From Euglena gracilis (taxonomy: Eukaryota; Euglenida; Euglenophyceae; Euglenales): a DNA stretch of 64,000 bases. Both the position numbers and the translations under genes were made by a program. The notes beneath the pieces were generated by a model that was given only the letters and a program-made list of their open reading frames with translations, was not told the origin of the DNA and did not search any database. The first letter of the stretch is position 1. Every line of letters starts with the position of its first letter. Below are positions 11,599 through 23,409 of this stretch, piece by piece. The stretch covers positions 42,308,437-42,372,436 of the forward strand of contig CP154956.1 in the NCBI GenBank assembly GCA_039621445.1, read 5' to 3'.

Positions 11599-11766
11599 TC
11601 CCCCGCCCCAGCGAAGCAGGGCAGCCATGCTCCCTGGGTGGAGGGAATCGCATCGATGCTGTCGCAGCGGTGGTAGACGGCGACGCTGATGACGGCGACA
11701 ATCACCGGGGCACCGACAACGCCAAGGAAACCGAACAGCCACGGCCAGTAGGCAATGGTGGGAGGC
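11599..11766 (-). CDS. Candidate exon with a transmembrane helix
   Basis: The acceptor is CAGTCAAG and the donor GTATGG. The peptide begins PPTIAYWPWLFGFLG and continues through APVIVAVISVAVYHRCD to a polar tail. The W-P-W entry into the helix recalls the other exons. Confidence 0.6.
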
Positions 11767-12421
11767 CTTGACTGCACACAACAAGTGCACTGGGCAGGAA
11801 CCCAAAACCCAAAACGCACCCAACGTCGAGCCAGGAGCTGCAGCAGAACTTCTCTCAGCAGCAACAAAATTTGCACCCTCAAAAGAGTGTTGTTTTATAA
11901 TAAAAAAAAATACTTGGCAAATAATCCTGCTGGACCCATAAGGTCACATCCATTTGAAATATCACCCTCCGGTCCACAGCCCACTTCACAGCCCTCCACA
12001 GTCCCCAATGAGCCCCCCTCAGGAAATTAGGACCCAAATGATCCTCTCCAAGAGGTTGGTTTTGTAAATGAAGCATAAACCAGGGTAGCGCCGGCAGCCT
12101 AAGCACAGGACGCTAGGACGCTCTCGCTGTATGTCTTCGGTAGTCAGCATCACCCCCAGAAGGCAAAACCATAGACCAGTCGCTATCCCCAAGTATTGCT
12201 TATGCTTGCTTCTTCGTTGGGAGAACAACGCCGTCATCCGTTTTTGATAGCTGTTTTACATCCGGTCAGAAAAATTTAGTTTCTGGCACCAAACGTTTTT
12301 TTCCATAAGTCATACTTTCAGGTCCATTAGCACACACATTTTCAGTTGCGCGAAATGACAGTCAGCCATTTGTGAGGACTGAAAGCACAGAGAGATGCCT
12401 CCAATGGGAATGCCTGGCCAC

Positions 12422-12541
12422 AGTGATGAAGGTCTGGGGCCTGTCAGGGCTCATGAGGTACGCGAAGAGGAATGGGTAGGCGTACAGGGTGCCGATACCA
12501 ACGAGGATGAGCGCGACGCGGGCAGGCTTCTTCTCACCAAC
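12422..12541 (-). CDS. Candidate exon with a transmembrane helix
   Basis: The acceptor GGCAGCCAG and donor GTGGCC bound exactly 40 codons. Basic GEKKPARVA leads into the helix LILVGIGTLYAYPFLFAYL, then MSPDRPQTFIT. Third positions are mostly C or G. Confidence 0.65.
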
Positions 12542-12572
12542 CTGGCTGCCTTCTTCACCAGCCTTGGGGGGA

Positions 12573-12821
12573 GGGGTGCCTTGTGCTGTGGGTGCCTGCC
12601 CAGTGTAGGCACCCCCGGGGGGTCGGTTTTGGCCCCCGGTGCCTGCCGACCCCGGCAAATTTCCTTTCAAAATGGTCATTTTCGGGCCCGGCGCCTTCGG
12701 CACCCGGGGGGGGAGGTGCTATAGCACTCCCCCCCCCCCCAAACCCCGACCCCTGACCCCCCCCCCGGAGGGTCGAAAATGCCCCACCCCCCCCCCTGCC
12801 TGCCCACAGCACCCATCCCCT
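12573..12821. mobile_element. Probable small inverted-repeat element with C/G runs
   Basis: The words GTGCTGTGGG and CCCACAGCAC form imperfect inverted ends about 220 bp apart. The interior has long C runs and a GGCGCC-TTC hairpin near 12690. The target duplication is unclear. Confidence 0.45.
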
Positions 12822-14607
12822 GGGGTGGGGGTGCGACCTTCCCTGAAAAGAAGCCTGGACGTGGGTCACGCGGACGCGGACAGTGGGCTGCCCGCCTGGG
12901 GGCATTAGCAACTGGGCGAGGAGTTCTCCGGGCGTGAGGGGCGCCTTAGGCATGCAACGGCCCAGCTTTCCACTCTGGAACTCCCCCCCAAAAAATTATT
13001 TTTGATGGGTCAGGGGGGGTTTAATTTCAATTTCGATCAGCCGCATATTCAAATAAATCAGAATCAAAAAAAAGATTACCATCTCCTGCCGTTCAATTGG
13101 GTTTGCAGCCCCAAAACACTTTGCTTTGGGACATAACATGGAAAACCAATTTGGTGCATTCATTTTCATACTTCATCATTCTTGTTCATGCTTCATCATT
13201 CTTGTGCAGCTTTCAGTTCTCACATATATTGTGCTTCGCCCCCTTTAAAATCAGTCTCCGGAAATTTTACCTAAGAAATCAAATCAAAAAGTGAACAATA
13301 ATTATGGTGATGGTAGGATTTGGTGTGCTTTTTGCGCTTCGCAAACACATGATCACCACATAGCAGCCAGCGAATCGTGAATGAGCAATGGCATGGGCCA
13401 AAGCAGAGTGCTGGCGAGCATTCGGTACCCCTGACAGCAGGATGCGGAGAGCAAGATTGGGTTTTGTTTTTGTATTTTTGGGGGGGTCCCAAAATCGGCC
13501 CAAAAATTTTGGGGGGTACCCAAAAATCAAAATTTTGGGTCTCCATTGACGATGAGAGAAAACCACAGGAAACAATGGTCGACCACATGAAGAACGCTGA
13601 CCCCTCGACGGACACGTACACATCAGGGGTCTTTTTTTTAGTCTTGGACCCCCTCCCCCGGGGGGGGGTAGGGTGGGTGGGTCCCTTGGACCCCCTCCCC
13701 CCTGGGGGGGGGGTAGGGGCTGGTGGGTATGTGTTTTTTGGTGCCGAAGGCGCCGAAAATTTTGAAAAAGGTGCTTGCTATTTTGACCATTTTCTGGCAA
13801 AAGTGGGTGGGTCACCCGGGACCCCCCCTCCACCGGGGGCGGCCCACCCCAGGGGGTGGGTGGGTGGGTGCCGACCCCCTTCAGCTTCAAACTTGGAAGA
13901 GTGTTTTGGGTTTTAGGGGTGCCGGAGAGAGAAAAAATGAGAAATACTCAAGGTTCTCAGGCCATCAAACACAACTGAAGGCCAAAATTGGGTGTACATT
14001 TTTCGGGTCAGGACGGCATTTCTTCAAAGAAAAAATGTTCGAAAAATTCAATCCAATTGTTTTGGGGGGGGTCAAAAAATCTTTGACCCCCCACATAGAG
14101 GGGAGGGGGGGGTCTGAGGGAGGGGTGCCACAGTGTTCCCCAGCGCGAGACGTGCGGTCTTGGACACCATTTCAAGTTCGCAAATTTTAATTTTTGAGGT
14201 CTCGGGACCTAAGTCATTGGGTGATCCTTTTAACCCCTGATTGAACCCCCCCCGTAAAATTCTTGAAAGAAGCCATAAAGAAAGGGCTGTGTTGATGAGA
14301 AAAAATAATTCAAACAGCGGGTCCCAAAAAAACAAAAATTTGGGGGTTTTTTGCGGGGGTGCCCCAAAAACAAAATTTTTTGGGGGGACCCCAAACCCAA
14401 AACCCAACCCTGCACATAGCGAAAACATAGCGAAAACGACCGCTTTTAGCAATGGAAGCCACAAAATGAAACCAGCCACCTGGTGTGATGCCTGCCAACA
14501 GACAGCCGGGAGAATTCCATCGCCATTTGCTACCTGTCCCACTTCGCCAGTGAAATGTGGACAAAAAATGGTGCTGTAAACTTGCAAAAAGACAGACAGG
14601 CGAAGAC
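12822..14607. other. Presumed intron of G/C-run repeats
   Basis: The content is mostly C/G homopolymers, GGGT repeats (about 13640-13870) and repeated pieces such as GGGGTCCC next to CAAAATTTTG. Two short minus-strand frames (about 13330-13430 and 13560-13620) look weakly exon-like but lack usable acceptors, so I do not call them. Confidence 0.4.
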
Positions 14608-14698
14608 CTTCCACACGGTGCAGAGGAGCAGCAGCTGGACGAGGTCGTCCAGCATCCACTGGGCGTACCGGTCCACCACATAGCGGAAGCCGGCGATG
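14608..14698 (-). CDS. Candidate exon with a transmembrane helix
   Basis: The acceptor is CGAGCGCAG and the donor GTCTTC. The 91 bp read IAGFRYVVDRYAQWMLDDL, then VQLLLLCTVWK. The acidic D-D just before the helix and the W-K end fit the recurring unit. Confidence 0.6.
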
Positions 14699-14817
14699 CT
14701 GCGCTCGGAGGACAGGTCCAACAGCAGCGGCACGGCTTGGGGACGAGGGCCGGACCGCAGAGGCGCCGCTGCTGTGGTGTCGCACGCACGTCGTGCATCG
14801 TGCGGTATGCATGCTCC

Positions 14818-15093
<276 letters not shown>

Positions 15094-15268
15094 ATGTGAA
15101 TTGTGGTGACAGAAATGAGAGAATGAAATGAGTCCGATTGCGCAGCACGCAGGCAAGAGAACGATTTTGGGACAGGTCCCCAACGACTGTGATGCTGCCC
15201 CCTGCAGCATTTTGGGCAAAGAAGCGTGATGAGGTTTGCGAAGGTGGCAGCCTTTGGCCTCACAGGAC

Positions 15269-15374
15269 CCGCCTCGGCCGCTGCAGGAGGGCCACCACCA
15301 GCACGGCCTTCAACACGTACCAGAGGTCCACCCCCAGCTCCCACAGCCCCCGGAAGCAGCACCGCCGCCAGTCC
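15269..15374 (-). CDS. Candidate exon with a transmembrane helix
   Basis: The acceptor is CCCGCTGCAG and the donor GTCCTGTG. The peptide reads DWRRCCFRGLWELGVDLW, then YVLKAVLVVALLQRPRR: basic start, acidic residue at the helix entry, and an R-P-R-R end. Confidence 0.6.
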
Positions 15375-15507
15375 CTGCAGCGGGCCATCGAGAGGTGATG
15401 GACGAGTAAGCAAATGGTCTGGAAACCTCACCGCCTCACCACCCTCATATCCATCTGGGCCACACACTCTCGAGGCGGAGGGCGGCGGGGGGGGGGGGGG
15501 CTCACAC

Positions 15508-15853
15508 CGGGCCCGGGAGAAGGAGCCGACGAGGGTCGGGACGCGGTACAGCGGCAGCGCCGCCGCGGCCAAGGCGGCCACCGCGGCGAGGTCCAGCCCC
15601 GCCTCCAGCAGCCCACCGGCTGCCCCGCTCCCCCCGACGCACGAGAACGTGGGTGGCAGCAGAAGGGCGGGGCGGGGCGAGGCAGGGCGCGGCACAGCAG
15701 CCGCCGGCGGGCCGGCCAGTCGAGGTCGCTGGCCCCGGCCCGCCACCCGCAGAGGGGGGCCGCCGCCTCCAGGGATTCGATCCGGGCGGAGGCACGGCTG
15801 GTCCCGCGCCGTATGCCGCGGTTCGCCGGAGGCCGAGCCAGAGAGGGCCGTAG
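15508..15853 (-). CDS. Candidate exon block with a frame change, very GC-rich
   Basis: The donor GTGTGAGC is clear. The acceptor side is placed at GTGAG near 15854. The 5' part reads well as ARIESLEAAAPLCGWRAG and WPARRRLLCRALPR; the 3' part reads in another frame as a long Ala/Leu-rich helix (LDLAAVAALAAAALPLYRV). An indel in GC-rich DNA, a missed small intron or decay could explain the switch. Confidence 0.45.
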
Positions 15854-16005
15854 GCTCACAATCTACCACCCCCCTCCCCCAGGCCCCACCAAGCTGACAT
15901 ATAAAATCCTCGGAGAGGGAAAGCCAGCACTGCAATACGACGGTGGAAAAAAAAAGTGCCGAAATGGGGCGGGGTGCCCAGCCTTGCTTGCATAATTCAT
16001 CATAC

Positions 16006-16059
16006 CAGCGCCGCAGTTGAGCTTCGGCGGTGTTCTCGTCCTCAACCCACTGCTCTACG
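16006..16059 (-). CDS. Candidate small exon, acidic
   Basis: The acceptor is GGGATACAG and the donor GTATGATG. The 54 bp give about 18 residues including VEQWVEDENTAEAQLRRW. It is short, so support rests on the splice sites and the charged amphipathic peptide. Confidence 0.45.
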
Positions 16060-16073
16060 CTGTATCCCAACCC

Positions 16074-16545
16074 TTCCCTCGGGCTTCTGTCGGAAGCAGG
16101 CCAACTGCATGCATACATACATATTTATATATACATGTGAGGTATTGCAAAAAACTGGCTCCTACACTGGACATTTACTCCCACACCCCCCCACACCCCC
16201 CAACACCCACCAATTTTGGTATTTTTTTTTTCGTGAAAATTATGTTTTTTCCGTGAAAAATTGGAGCCCAGATAGACATTATCAAGGCCCACGGCCACCG
16301 ATGAGGGGTTTCCCTCGGGCTTCTGTCGGAAGCAGGCCAACTGCATGCATACATACATATTTATATATACATGTGAGGTATTGCAAAAAACTGGCTCCTA
16401 CACTGGACATTTACTCCCACACCCCCCCACACCCCCCCACACCCACCAATTTTTGTATTTTTTTTTTTTTTAAAATTATGTTTTTTCCGTGAAAAATTGG
16501 AGCCCAGATAGACATTATCAAGGCCCACGGCCACCGATGAGGGGT
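16074..16545. repeat. Tandem duplication, two units of 236 bp
   Basis: Units 16074-16309 and 16310-16545 are nearly identical, starting TTCCCTCGGGCTTCTGTCGG and ending CGATGAGGGG. Each contains a CACACCCCCC tract and TATATATACATG. Part of the unit (TTGCAAAAAACTGGCTCCTA and neighbours) recurs inverted at about 16695-16740. Confidence 0.9.
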
Positions 16546-16726
16546 CCGGTGGCCTACGGCCACCGCGGCGGGGGGGAGGGGGGGCTGCGCCCCCCCCCCA
16601 TTATCACTGCGCATTGTTGCAAAAAAAAACGGAAGCCCAGACTAGACATTGACCTACACCCCCCCACACCCCCCCACACCCCCCCACACTTGTCTAGTGT
16701 AGGAGCCAGTTTTTGCAATATATGAT

Positions 16727-16966
16727 ACATGTATATATACACACACATACATACACATATACATACACACATACATACACATCTCATGTACATTTGCATG
16801 TGCATGTATATGTACATGTACATGTACATGCACATGCACATGTACATGCACATGTACATACACATGCACATGTGCATGTACAAAAACATGTATATGTACA
16901 TGTACATGCACATGCACATTGGCATGTACATGTGCATGTGAATATGTACTATATGTACATATAGCC
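16727..16966. repeat. ACATGTACATGC-type microsatellite
   Basis: Alternating purine-pyrimidine words (ACATAC, TGTACATG, CACATG) run for about 240 bp and are self-complementary at many scales. Histidine-valine and methionine-tyrosine frames here are artefacts of the repeat. It follows the inverted piece of the 16074 repeat. Confidence 0.9.
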
Positions 16967-17469
16967 AGTCCAACACCGGCGCCAGCTGCCCACCACCGGA
17001 GCCAGCTGCCCACACCACATCAACTAAACAATGAAAAAGAAATCAGCCCTCGAAGGAGAAACAAAGCCCGGCTGCCTCCCACTTGATCCTCCTGCTCTTC
17101 CTGCTCCTCCTGATCCTCCTGTCCCTCTTGATCTCCATATCCTCCTGCCGTGGGCTGATCAAGAGCGACGTGAAGCACTTCGGGTCATAGAAAGCAATAG
17201 AGTGCGAAACCCGCCACTTTGGCGGCCTAGCTCGCATTTAGCCTTGAAAGTGACTGAGGCATTGCGCAATTTCCCAAGACAAGTTGTTCATTCCAACACC
17301 GAGTCCTGAAGTCCAGTCACATTGGGCTATTCTTACACCCCCAGGACCTGGGCACGAAAACAACGACTTGGAACTCTACGGTATGCAAGCCACCAAGAAA
17401 GGCAAACAGAGGTCGCTGGGGTCCAATGTGTACGAATTCAAAATGCCAGGTAACGAAATGAGGGGACTC
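16967..17469. other. Intronic stretch, no gene called
   Basis: A plus-strand frame at about 17058-17190 encodes a leucine/isoleucine run, but it has a stop immediately upstream, no initiator, and the DNA is an imperfect CTCCTGATC repeat. Nothing else stands out. Confidence 0.3.
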
Positions 17470-17927
17470 CGTTGTGCATTTGCGCAACGGCGCAAATAAA
17501 TTTCTTATTACAAAAATTTAAACACATTGCGCATTTGCGCAATTTTTATAATTTTATGTAATTCTCAATGTGGGTGATCATTGCGCATTTTCGCAATAAT
17601 TACACAGTGTACATGTCAAAATGTGTGCCCATTGCTCAATGGGCATGCTGGTATAAGATAAAATATTAAGAATTCCACTGCGCAAATGTGCAATGGACGT
17701 GCAATTATTAAATTCTAAATCAATGTTGCCGTTGCACAGGTGCACAATATTAATTAAATTTCAATACAACATGACCGAAAAGAAGGCTTCCATAAGCTCT
17801 CTAGTGTTTGAACTCCACAAGGGCCGTTCTCTCCGTCCGTTGTGAGATGAGTTATAAATAGATATTGTGCAACAGCCACGCCACTTTAGAATTTAAAAGT
17901 TGCATATCCATTGCACATTTGCGCAAT
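17470..17927. repeat. Island of TTGCGCATTTGCGCAA palindromes
   Basis: Seven variants of one palindromic word lie at about 17470-17489, 17526-17542, 17579-17597, 17630-17640, 17675-17696, 17731-17747 and 17910-17927. Intervening DNA is AT-rich and unrelated. The same core word dominates 44-46.4 kb. Confidence 0.8.
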
Positions 17928-18150
17928 AGAACTCTGAAATTTCATTCAGCACAACGTGTCATCAAAACCGAGGGACTCGCAATGGGGGTTTTGGTCCTGT
18001 CTTGGGAAAATTCATGTCACCCGGAGTTGAAACCTTGGGTTTGAACTTTTCAAACACGGTGTACAGGCCGAAAAAAAACACCCAAATTAGGCTGTTCCCC
18101 AGTCCCTGGGCCCCAACCAAGCACCTATGACAGATTCCAAATTTTAGCCC

Positions 18151-18219
18151 GCGGTCGGCTGCGGTCGGCCGCGGTCGGCCGCGGTCGGCTGCGGTCGGCT
18201 GCGGTCGGCAGCGGTCGGC
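18151..18219. repeat. Tandem GCGGTCGGCN array, 7 units
   Basis: Seven 10-bp units, mostly ending in T or C, follow the flank CACCTATGACAG. The same flank precedes the array at 19283. Confidence 0.9.
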
Positions 18220-18289
18220 AAAGTAGTTGGCTGTAGGTGGGGGGCAGGCCAACAAAAAATGAACATATATCACAATCACACAATCCACT

Positions 18290-19105
18290 GTTGCCGACTT
18301 TTGGCCACTTTTCGCTGCTTTTGGCCAGTTTTTGATGCTTTTTGGACTGCTTTTGGCCACTGTTGCCAACTTTTGGTCGATTTTTGCTGCCTTTGCCCAT
18401 TATTTCCTGCCTTTTGCTTTCTTTTGGTCTCTTTTGTTGTTTTTGCCCACTTTTTGCTCTGTTTTGGCTGCTTTTGGCCAGCTTTTGCTTTGCTTTGACC
18501 TCTTTTGACCACTTTTGGCCTCTTTAACCCACTTTTGACCACTTTTCTCTGCGTTTGGCCATTTTTACCTACTTCTGGCCACTTTCAGGCCACTTTAAAC
18601 GTCTTTTTGTTGCTTTTGACATCAAGAGCAGTCAAACGTGACCTAAAGATGGCCTAAAAGTGGCAAAACATGGTTAAAATGGCCAAAAGTTCCAAAAGCA
18701 GGCAAAAATAACAAAAAAAATGCCCAAAAATGGCCCAAAATGACCCTGCTTTTGGCCAATTTGGGTCACTTTAGCATCTTTTGTTCACTTTTGGCAACAA
18801 ACTGGCGCATAATGCTCAAAATGGTCAAATTGGACCAAAAAGAGACCAAAAAAATGGGCAAAAATAACAAAAGAAAAGGTCGAAAGTGGCTTTAAATGGT
18901 CAAAAATGGCCCTAAATGGCCCAAAATGGCCCAAGAGCAGGACAAAATGGCCCAAAATTACAAGAAGTGGGCAAAAAAATGGCCAAAAATGGTCAAAATA
19001 GGTCAAAATGGGTGAATTATGGCGGCAAATGGGCCAAAAGGGGACAAAAGCGACCAAAAATGGCCAAAAATAGCCAAACGTGGCCAAAAGTGGCCAAAAG
19101 TGACA
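18290..19105. repeat. Strand-switching degenerate array of TTTTGGCCACTTTT words
   Basis: From 18290 to about 18600 the plus strand carries TTTTGGCCACTTTT-like words. From about 18640 to 19105 it carries the complement (GGCCAAAAATGGCCAAAAG). The two halves face each other around about 18620 as a large imperfect inverted repeat. Units vary in length and order. Confidence 0.85.
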
Positions 19106-19207
19106 ACACGAGCCAGATGAGCCAGAAAAATCTCAACATCTGGGATAAAAATGAGCCTAATTCCTCATTCTCACTGAAAAATTGACATCAATTGGGAAAA
19201 AAGTTGC

Positions 19208-19332
19208 GCGGTCGGCTGCGGTCGGCTGCGGTCGGCTGCGGTCGGCTGCGGTCGGCACCCCACCTATGACAGTCCTGAAACCCGCGGTCGGCCGCGGTCG
19301 GCTGCGGTCGGCTGCGGTCGGCTGCGGTCGGC
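19208..19332. repeat. Two more GCGGTCGGCN arrays, 5 units each
   Basis: Arrays at 19208-19256 and 19283-19332 are separated by 26 bp that includes CACCTATGACAG. With 18151-18219 they bracket the strand-switching array. Confidence 0.9.
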
Positions 19333-20106
19333 ATAGGTGCCTGGCCCCAACATCGACAAATGATGTGGGACCCTGAACAAAGGGCCCCCGTGGAACCAAA
19401 GGGTCAAAAAGGGTGGGTTCCAAAGCCGGGTTTCAAAAAGCCAGGTCACAAAAATTGAAATCTTACGTGCGAGTTAGGCCGGCTAAGGGCCTTGCTTCCA
19501 TGACACGGAGTGGCAGCGCTCTGGAAACTTGGCTTCCGATTCATGCAGAGGGAGAGAAGATGGAAAACCCTTGGGGTTGGGGACCGTTTCTAGGGCATGC
19601 CCTGCAGCGGGAGTGGGGGGGGGGACAGGGAAACACACCTCAGTGGCGGGAAAATCTGAGTTGGCCGGGGAAAAATGTGCCCGGCGTGGTGGGCCCTCAG
19701 CTGCACCTCCCCCAAGCCCAACGAACACTAAAGTGACAATCTAGATGGTCAGGACGGGGGACGTTCACGGGCATTCGTGTTGCTGTGATTAACGAGACGG
19801 TCCAAACCTCTTTTGTGCATTGGGCAAGGAGGTTCATCAGACACGGGGAGAGGCAAATTGGTTCAAGAGGGCATCGAACCAACACTGGAGGATGGGGGGG
19901 TCACGGGCCAGAAGCAGGCTGTTGGCAGGAAGAAGGCTACTATTCCCGGCTTCAGCGACCCTGACCACCAGTGAGAAACGTCTGTGGTGATCCAGGACTT
20001 GTTCCAGAGAGTCCCCGGCAGGGCAAGCCTTCGAGTCGGCCGGCAGTCAGACAGACGCAGGCTTCCCGGCGCTGCTGAAACCCCCAGGCTGGCGGGGGTT
20101 GGTCAC
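19333..20106. other. Intronic stretch, nothing firm
   Basis: A minus-strand frame near 19840-19890 (CWFDALLNQF) is suggestive of a tiny exon but is too short to call. No other structure was recognised. Confidence 0.3.
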
Positions 20107-20350
20107 CGCAGCCCCGGCACGAAACCCACGCACAGTTCGGCCCCCGCAACCTCGTTGCAGGCCGCCACGCCTCCGCAGGAGAAGCCTGCCCAGGCATAGG
20201 GCAGCGTCAGGCGGACGACCTGGTCGTGGCCGGCTTCCAACAGGGCGGCGTACTCGGCGGGGTGGCCCTCCGCCGCCACCTGTTGGATCAGTTCCTTCGC
20301 CTGCCGCGTGTAGTGGGCCAGAGCCTCCGGCGTAGGCCGCGGGTAGGCTC
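20107..20350 (-). CDS. Candidate exon, soluble helical then Cys-rich
   Basis: The acceptor TTTACAAACAG is good and the donor is GTGACC. The peptide starts GAYPRPTPEALAHYTRQAKE, continues as a helix-rich segment (EYAALLEAGHDQVVRL) and ends in a small hydrophobic part with GFSCGGVAACNEVAG. It is one of the longest clean exons and lies in the soluble middle block. Confidence 0.7.
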
Positions 20351-20677
20351 CTGTTTGTAAACCCGGAAAGGTTTGTGTGAGGAGGCGGGAATGGTTGGGC
20401 CGCTGTTGGGGACCGGGGAAATCAACGGTCAAGCCCAAATGCTTGGGGGTACCGATTTCAAAACCAAGTCTACTTCCAATGTCGAACATCGGTGCACCGC
20501 GTTGATGTCTGCCTGCACCACATGCCACAGGTGGCACAAAGGACCTTCATTTGGAGACACTGGCATCAACTGAGCCCCAACCTCGCCCAGGGGGGATGCA
20601 ATGACACCGTCCATCAATTGGATGCAAAATGCAAATGATTCTTTTGAACATCTTCATCGTCGAAAGGGTGGTTCATT

Positions 20678-20955
20678 TGGCAGCCTCCAACTAAATGCCC
20701 CCCCGGGAGGGCATGTAGTTGGATCAGGGGGTACCAAAAATTCTTTTGTGTTAATGATGCAGTAGGGTTAGGGTTACGAACTCGGCCTAACTTCAGGCCA
20801 AACTTGTACACCTAACACTAATCCATAAATTAGTGTTATGGATTATGGACCCTAACTCTTAACCCTAACCCTATTCGTTCAATAACGCAAAAAAAATTGG
20901 AACCCCCTGATCCAACTAAATGCCCCCCGGGGGGCCATTTAGTTGGAGGATGCCA
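20678..20955. mobile_element. Fold-back element with TTAGGG-like core, copy 1
   Basis: Ends TGGCAGCCTCCAACTAAATG and its inverse (CATTTAGTTGGAGGATGCCA) face each other. The arms continue inward through CCC/GGG runs, GTTAATGATG-like words and GTTAGGGTTA to a centre near 20820. The same family occurs at 55174-55397. Confidence 0.8.
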
Positions 20956-21499
20956 TTCATTTAACAATAACTTGTCGATCATTGTTTTTTCCCTCAAAAA
21001 GACATAACAAAACAGTGTTTGCAAGATAAAAAAAGGGGGGGAAGGGAAAAAAAGAAAAGAGAAACGCAAGAAAAAAAAGCGAACAAGGTGCAACCTTGCA
21101 AGATGCTTCAACATCTTCTTTGTTGTTGTTGCCACTACACATGATTGACACTTTGGAATCACATGGCGTCAGATTTGTCCCGGAGCATCCCTTGGCTGGG
21201 AAGTGCCACGTGGACAACGGTCGCACCGCAAACCTTCGCAGAAGGGCGGGCGACAGCCCACACACCCCCTGGTTTTGGTACGATTTGCTGCTGGGGGATC
21301 GACGTGGGGCGGTGGAATAAGAGTCCCTTGTTGGGGCGCGTTTGGGAAAGTTGAAAAGCACTTTTTTTTAGGACCCGGGAGGAGGGGACCACCCACCCAC
21401 CCACCCACCTGCCCACCGCTCTCCCATCTCCCCCCCAGGTCACCAAGCTCTCAAAAAAACAACAACGAGGGAACATTGCGATGGGTCACGGGTGGGGAC

Positions 21500-21712
21500 C
21501 CATTGATGGCGCTCGCGGGCCACGAGGAGGTGGGAGAGGAGGCGCCTCTGTGCACGGGCATCGGGGGGCTCCGTCATCCGTCGGAGACACCAGAAGGCTC
21601 GCCAGGGGAACAGCAGGAGCAGGACGCCGCCCGTCGCCACCGCCAGCGCATCGAGCAACAACTGGGCGAACTCCCGGCGGCAGGGCCCCACCCGGACGAA
21701 GCGTCCACCAGG
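21500..21712 (-). CDS. Candidate exon with a helix and W-R turn
   Basis: The acceptor is CAAAGGCAG and the donor GTCCCC. The peptide runs GGRFVRVGPCRREFAQLL, then LDALAVATGGVLLLLFPWR, AFWCLRRMTE and a charged helical tail ending RERHQW. The P-W-R turn after the helix is a clear copy of the recurring unit. Confidence 0.65.
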
Positions 21713-22038
21713 CTGCCTTTGAGACCCGGGGGGAGGGGGGGGGCTCCCTCCGGGTGAAGAGAAGCCCCGTGCAAACCGCCTTGTTCTCAACACAAAAAAG
21801 CGGCACGGAACGTCCGCTGTCCCGGCACATTTCGTTTTGGGACTGGGTTTCGCTTCCCCGGCGAGTCCATCGGGGGCTGAAAGGGAGACCTTGAGGAGGG
21901 AAAAGAAAGAGGCCGTCCCTCACTGATGGAACTGATGGAGCTGCGGGGACAGCCCTCGTCCTGGAGAGGTCCATGGCAGCCCCGGGCCATCGCAGCTGCC
22001 CGCCATTGCAAAGCGAGCAGGTTGGCCATGGCACTCAC

Positions 22039-22267
22039 CCTCCCGGCCGTGGAGGGGGGGCCCCGGGCAGGCGACCACGACGTGGAACACGTCGCACAGG
22101 CGCTGGCAGGGCGGGCCCGGCGCGGCGGGGGGCTGCTCGGGGAGGGCGGGGCCCCCCTCCGCGTCGTGGCCGCCCTGGAAGCCGCCGCCGTGCTCCACCA
22201 GGAGGGCCAGCTCTCCCGGGCAGCGGCGGCCCAAGCGGAATGGGAGGCACAGCCAGAGAGGCGGAGG
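22039..22267 (-). CDS. Candidate exon, polar and proline-rich
   Basis: The donor GTGAGTG is near consensus. The acceptor is CAG at 22268, with a second CAG four bases further. The peptide has LWLCLPFRLGRRCPGE, then LALLVEHGGGF, a proline-rich linker and LCDVFHVVVACPG. GC content is very high. Confidence 0.6.
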
Positions 22268-23335
22268 CTGACTGTCTGGGGGTTTGCCGGTGGTCATTTC
22301 TTCATTATTCCAATACGAGATGTGTCACACCCCCCAATAAGACAGCCCTCAACAATCAGAAGCCATTGAAGCGTGCGACGATGTGGAGACGTGTTTGTGC
22401 TATTCGGGAAAGGGCGGGGTACGAGCCTGTCTGGGGTTGAGCCCCGGATGAAATCGGTTTGAGGAATGGACGCGGCAAAGAACCCAGCTCGACTGCACCA
22501 GGAAACGGAATGCAATCGGCCAGATACCCAAAATGGCAGCGTTTTACTTGTGCCCCTTCCCTCCCAATTTAGTAAACAATCCTGGGCCTTTGCCCAAATG
22601 TCATCCCTTTTACGAGCGAAGTGGCAAAATTATCTTTTCTTTGCCTGGCATGAAGCATGAAACACAATTGGTTGGAATGATAGCTTCATTCAACACCTGT
22701 GCGACCGCATCCAGGGTTCGATATAAGGACAGGTGGGGGGGGGGGTATCCCCGTGGAATAGTGGGTGAGTGGGTTGGGGCCACCCCCCCCCTGGGGGGTG
22801 TGCCATACCATTGGTCAGTGCCGCCTCACCAATGGCCGGGCCGGAATTTTATCAAGGGTTATCGGCCGTTTTATGAGTTTTGGGGTGGGGTGAGTTGACG
22901 GGGGGGTCAAAAAAAAGAGGGTGGCTGGGATTGGGCCTGGGAAGAAAGTGGATCTATGGTTGGAATCTCAACTGGAGAAGGTGATCGCCAATTCTCGGCA
23001 AACGGGCCCACAAAGGCTCAGCGAAAGCAGCCAAAAGATCTCTGGCACCGGCCAACTTGTCGCAACAGAAAGCTGTCAGGGTCCTCGGCTTTGGAAGACC
23101 TGTCAGGTGACAATTTTCTGGAGGGGGAGGTGCTTACCTCTGGAGCACCGTGGGGGTTGGGTCAGATTATAGGTGGTGTTACCAATTTTGAATCAGAACG
23201 GAGGTGAGGCCTGGCCACAATAATAAAATAATGTCTGAACAAATAGCATCCAAGCAGACACAGGCAACAGTTACTTAACCTTGCACATAAACCACCGGAC
23301 TGTCGTGAAGGAAGTGGGGGCGACGCTGGATGCAC

Positions 23336-23409
23336 AGAGGTCTTGATGGAGAAGAGTGTGCCTGTCTGGTCATCGTATGTCAAAACCAGCTCCACTGGTG
23401 CCGCGTGAT
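23336..23409 (-). CDS. Candidate exon, beta-like
   Basis: The acceptor TGTGCTTTAG and donor GTGCATCC bound 74 bp reading DHAAPVELVLTYDDQTG, then TLFSIKTS. Alternating hydrophobic residues suggest beta strands. Confidence 0.55.

Noticed and set aside
13330-13620. Two weak minus-strand exon-like peptides
   Set aside because: No acceptable acceptor, and the frames overlap repeat sequence.
17058-17190. Leucine-rich possible membrane peptide on the plus strand
   Set aside because: A stop lies just upstream, no start or splice support is visible, and the DNA is an imperfect CTCCTGATC repeat.
20760-20880. A telomere or interstitial telomere tract
   Set aside because: TTAGGG-like units are few, inverted about a centre, and confined to the arms of a fold-back element that recurs at 55.2 kb.
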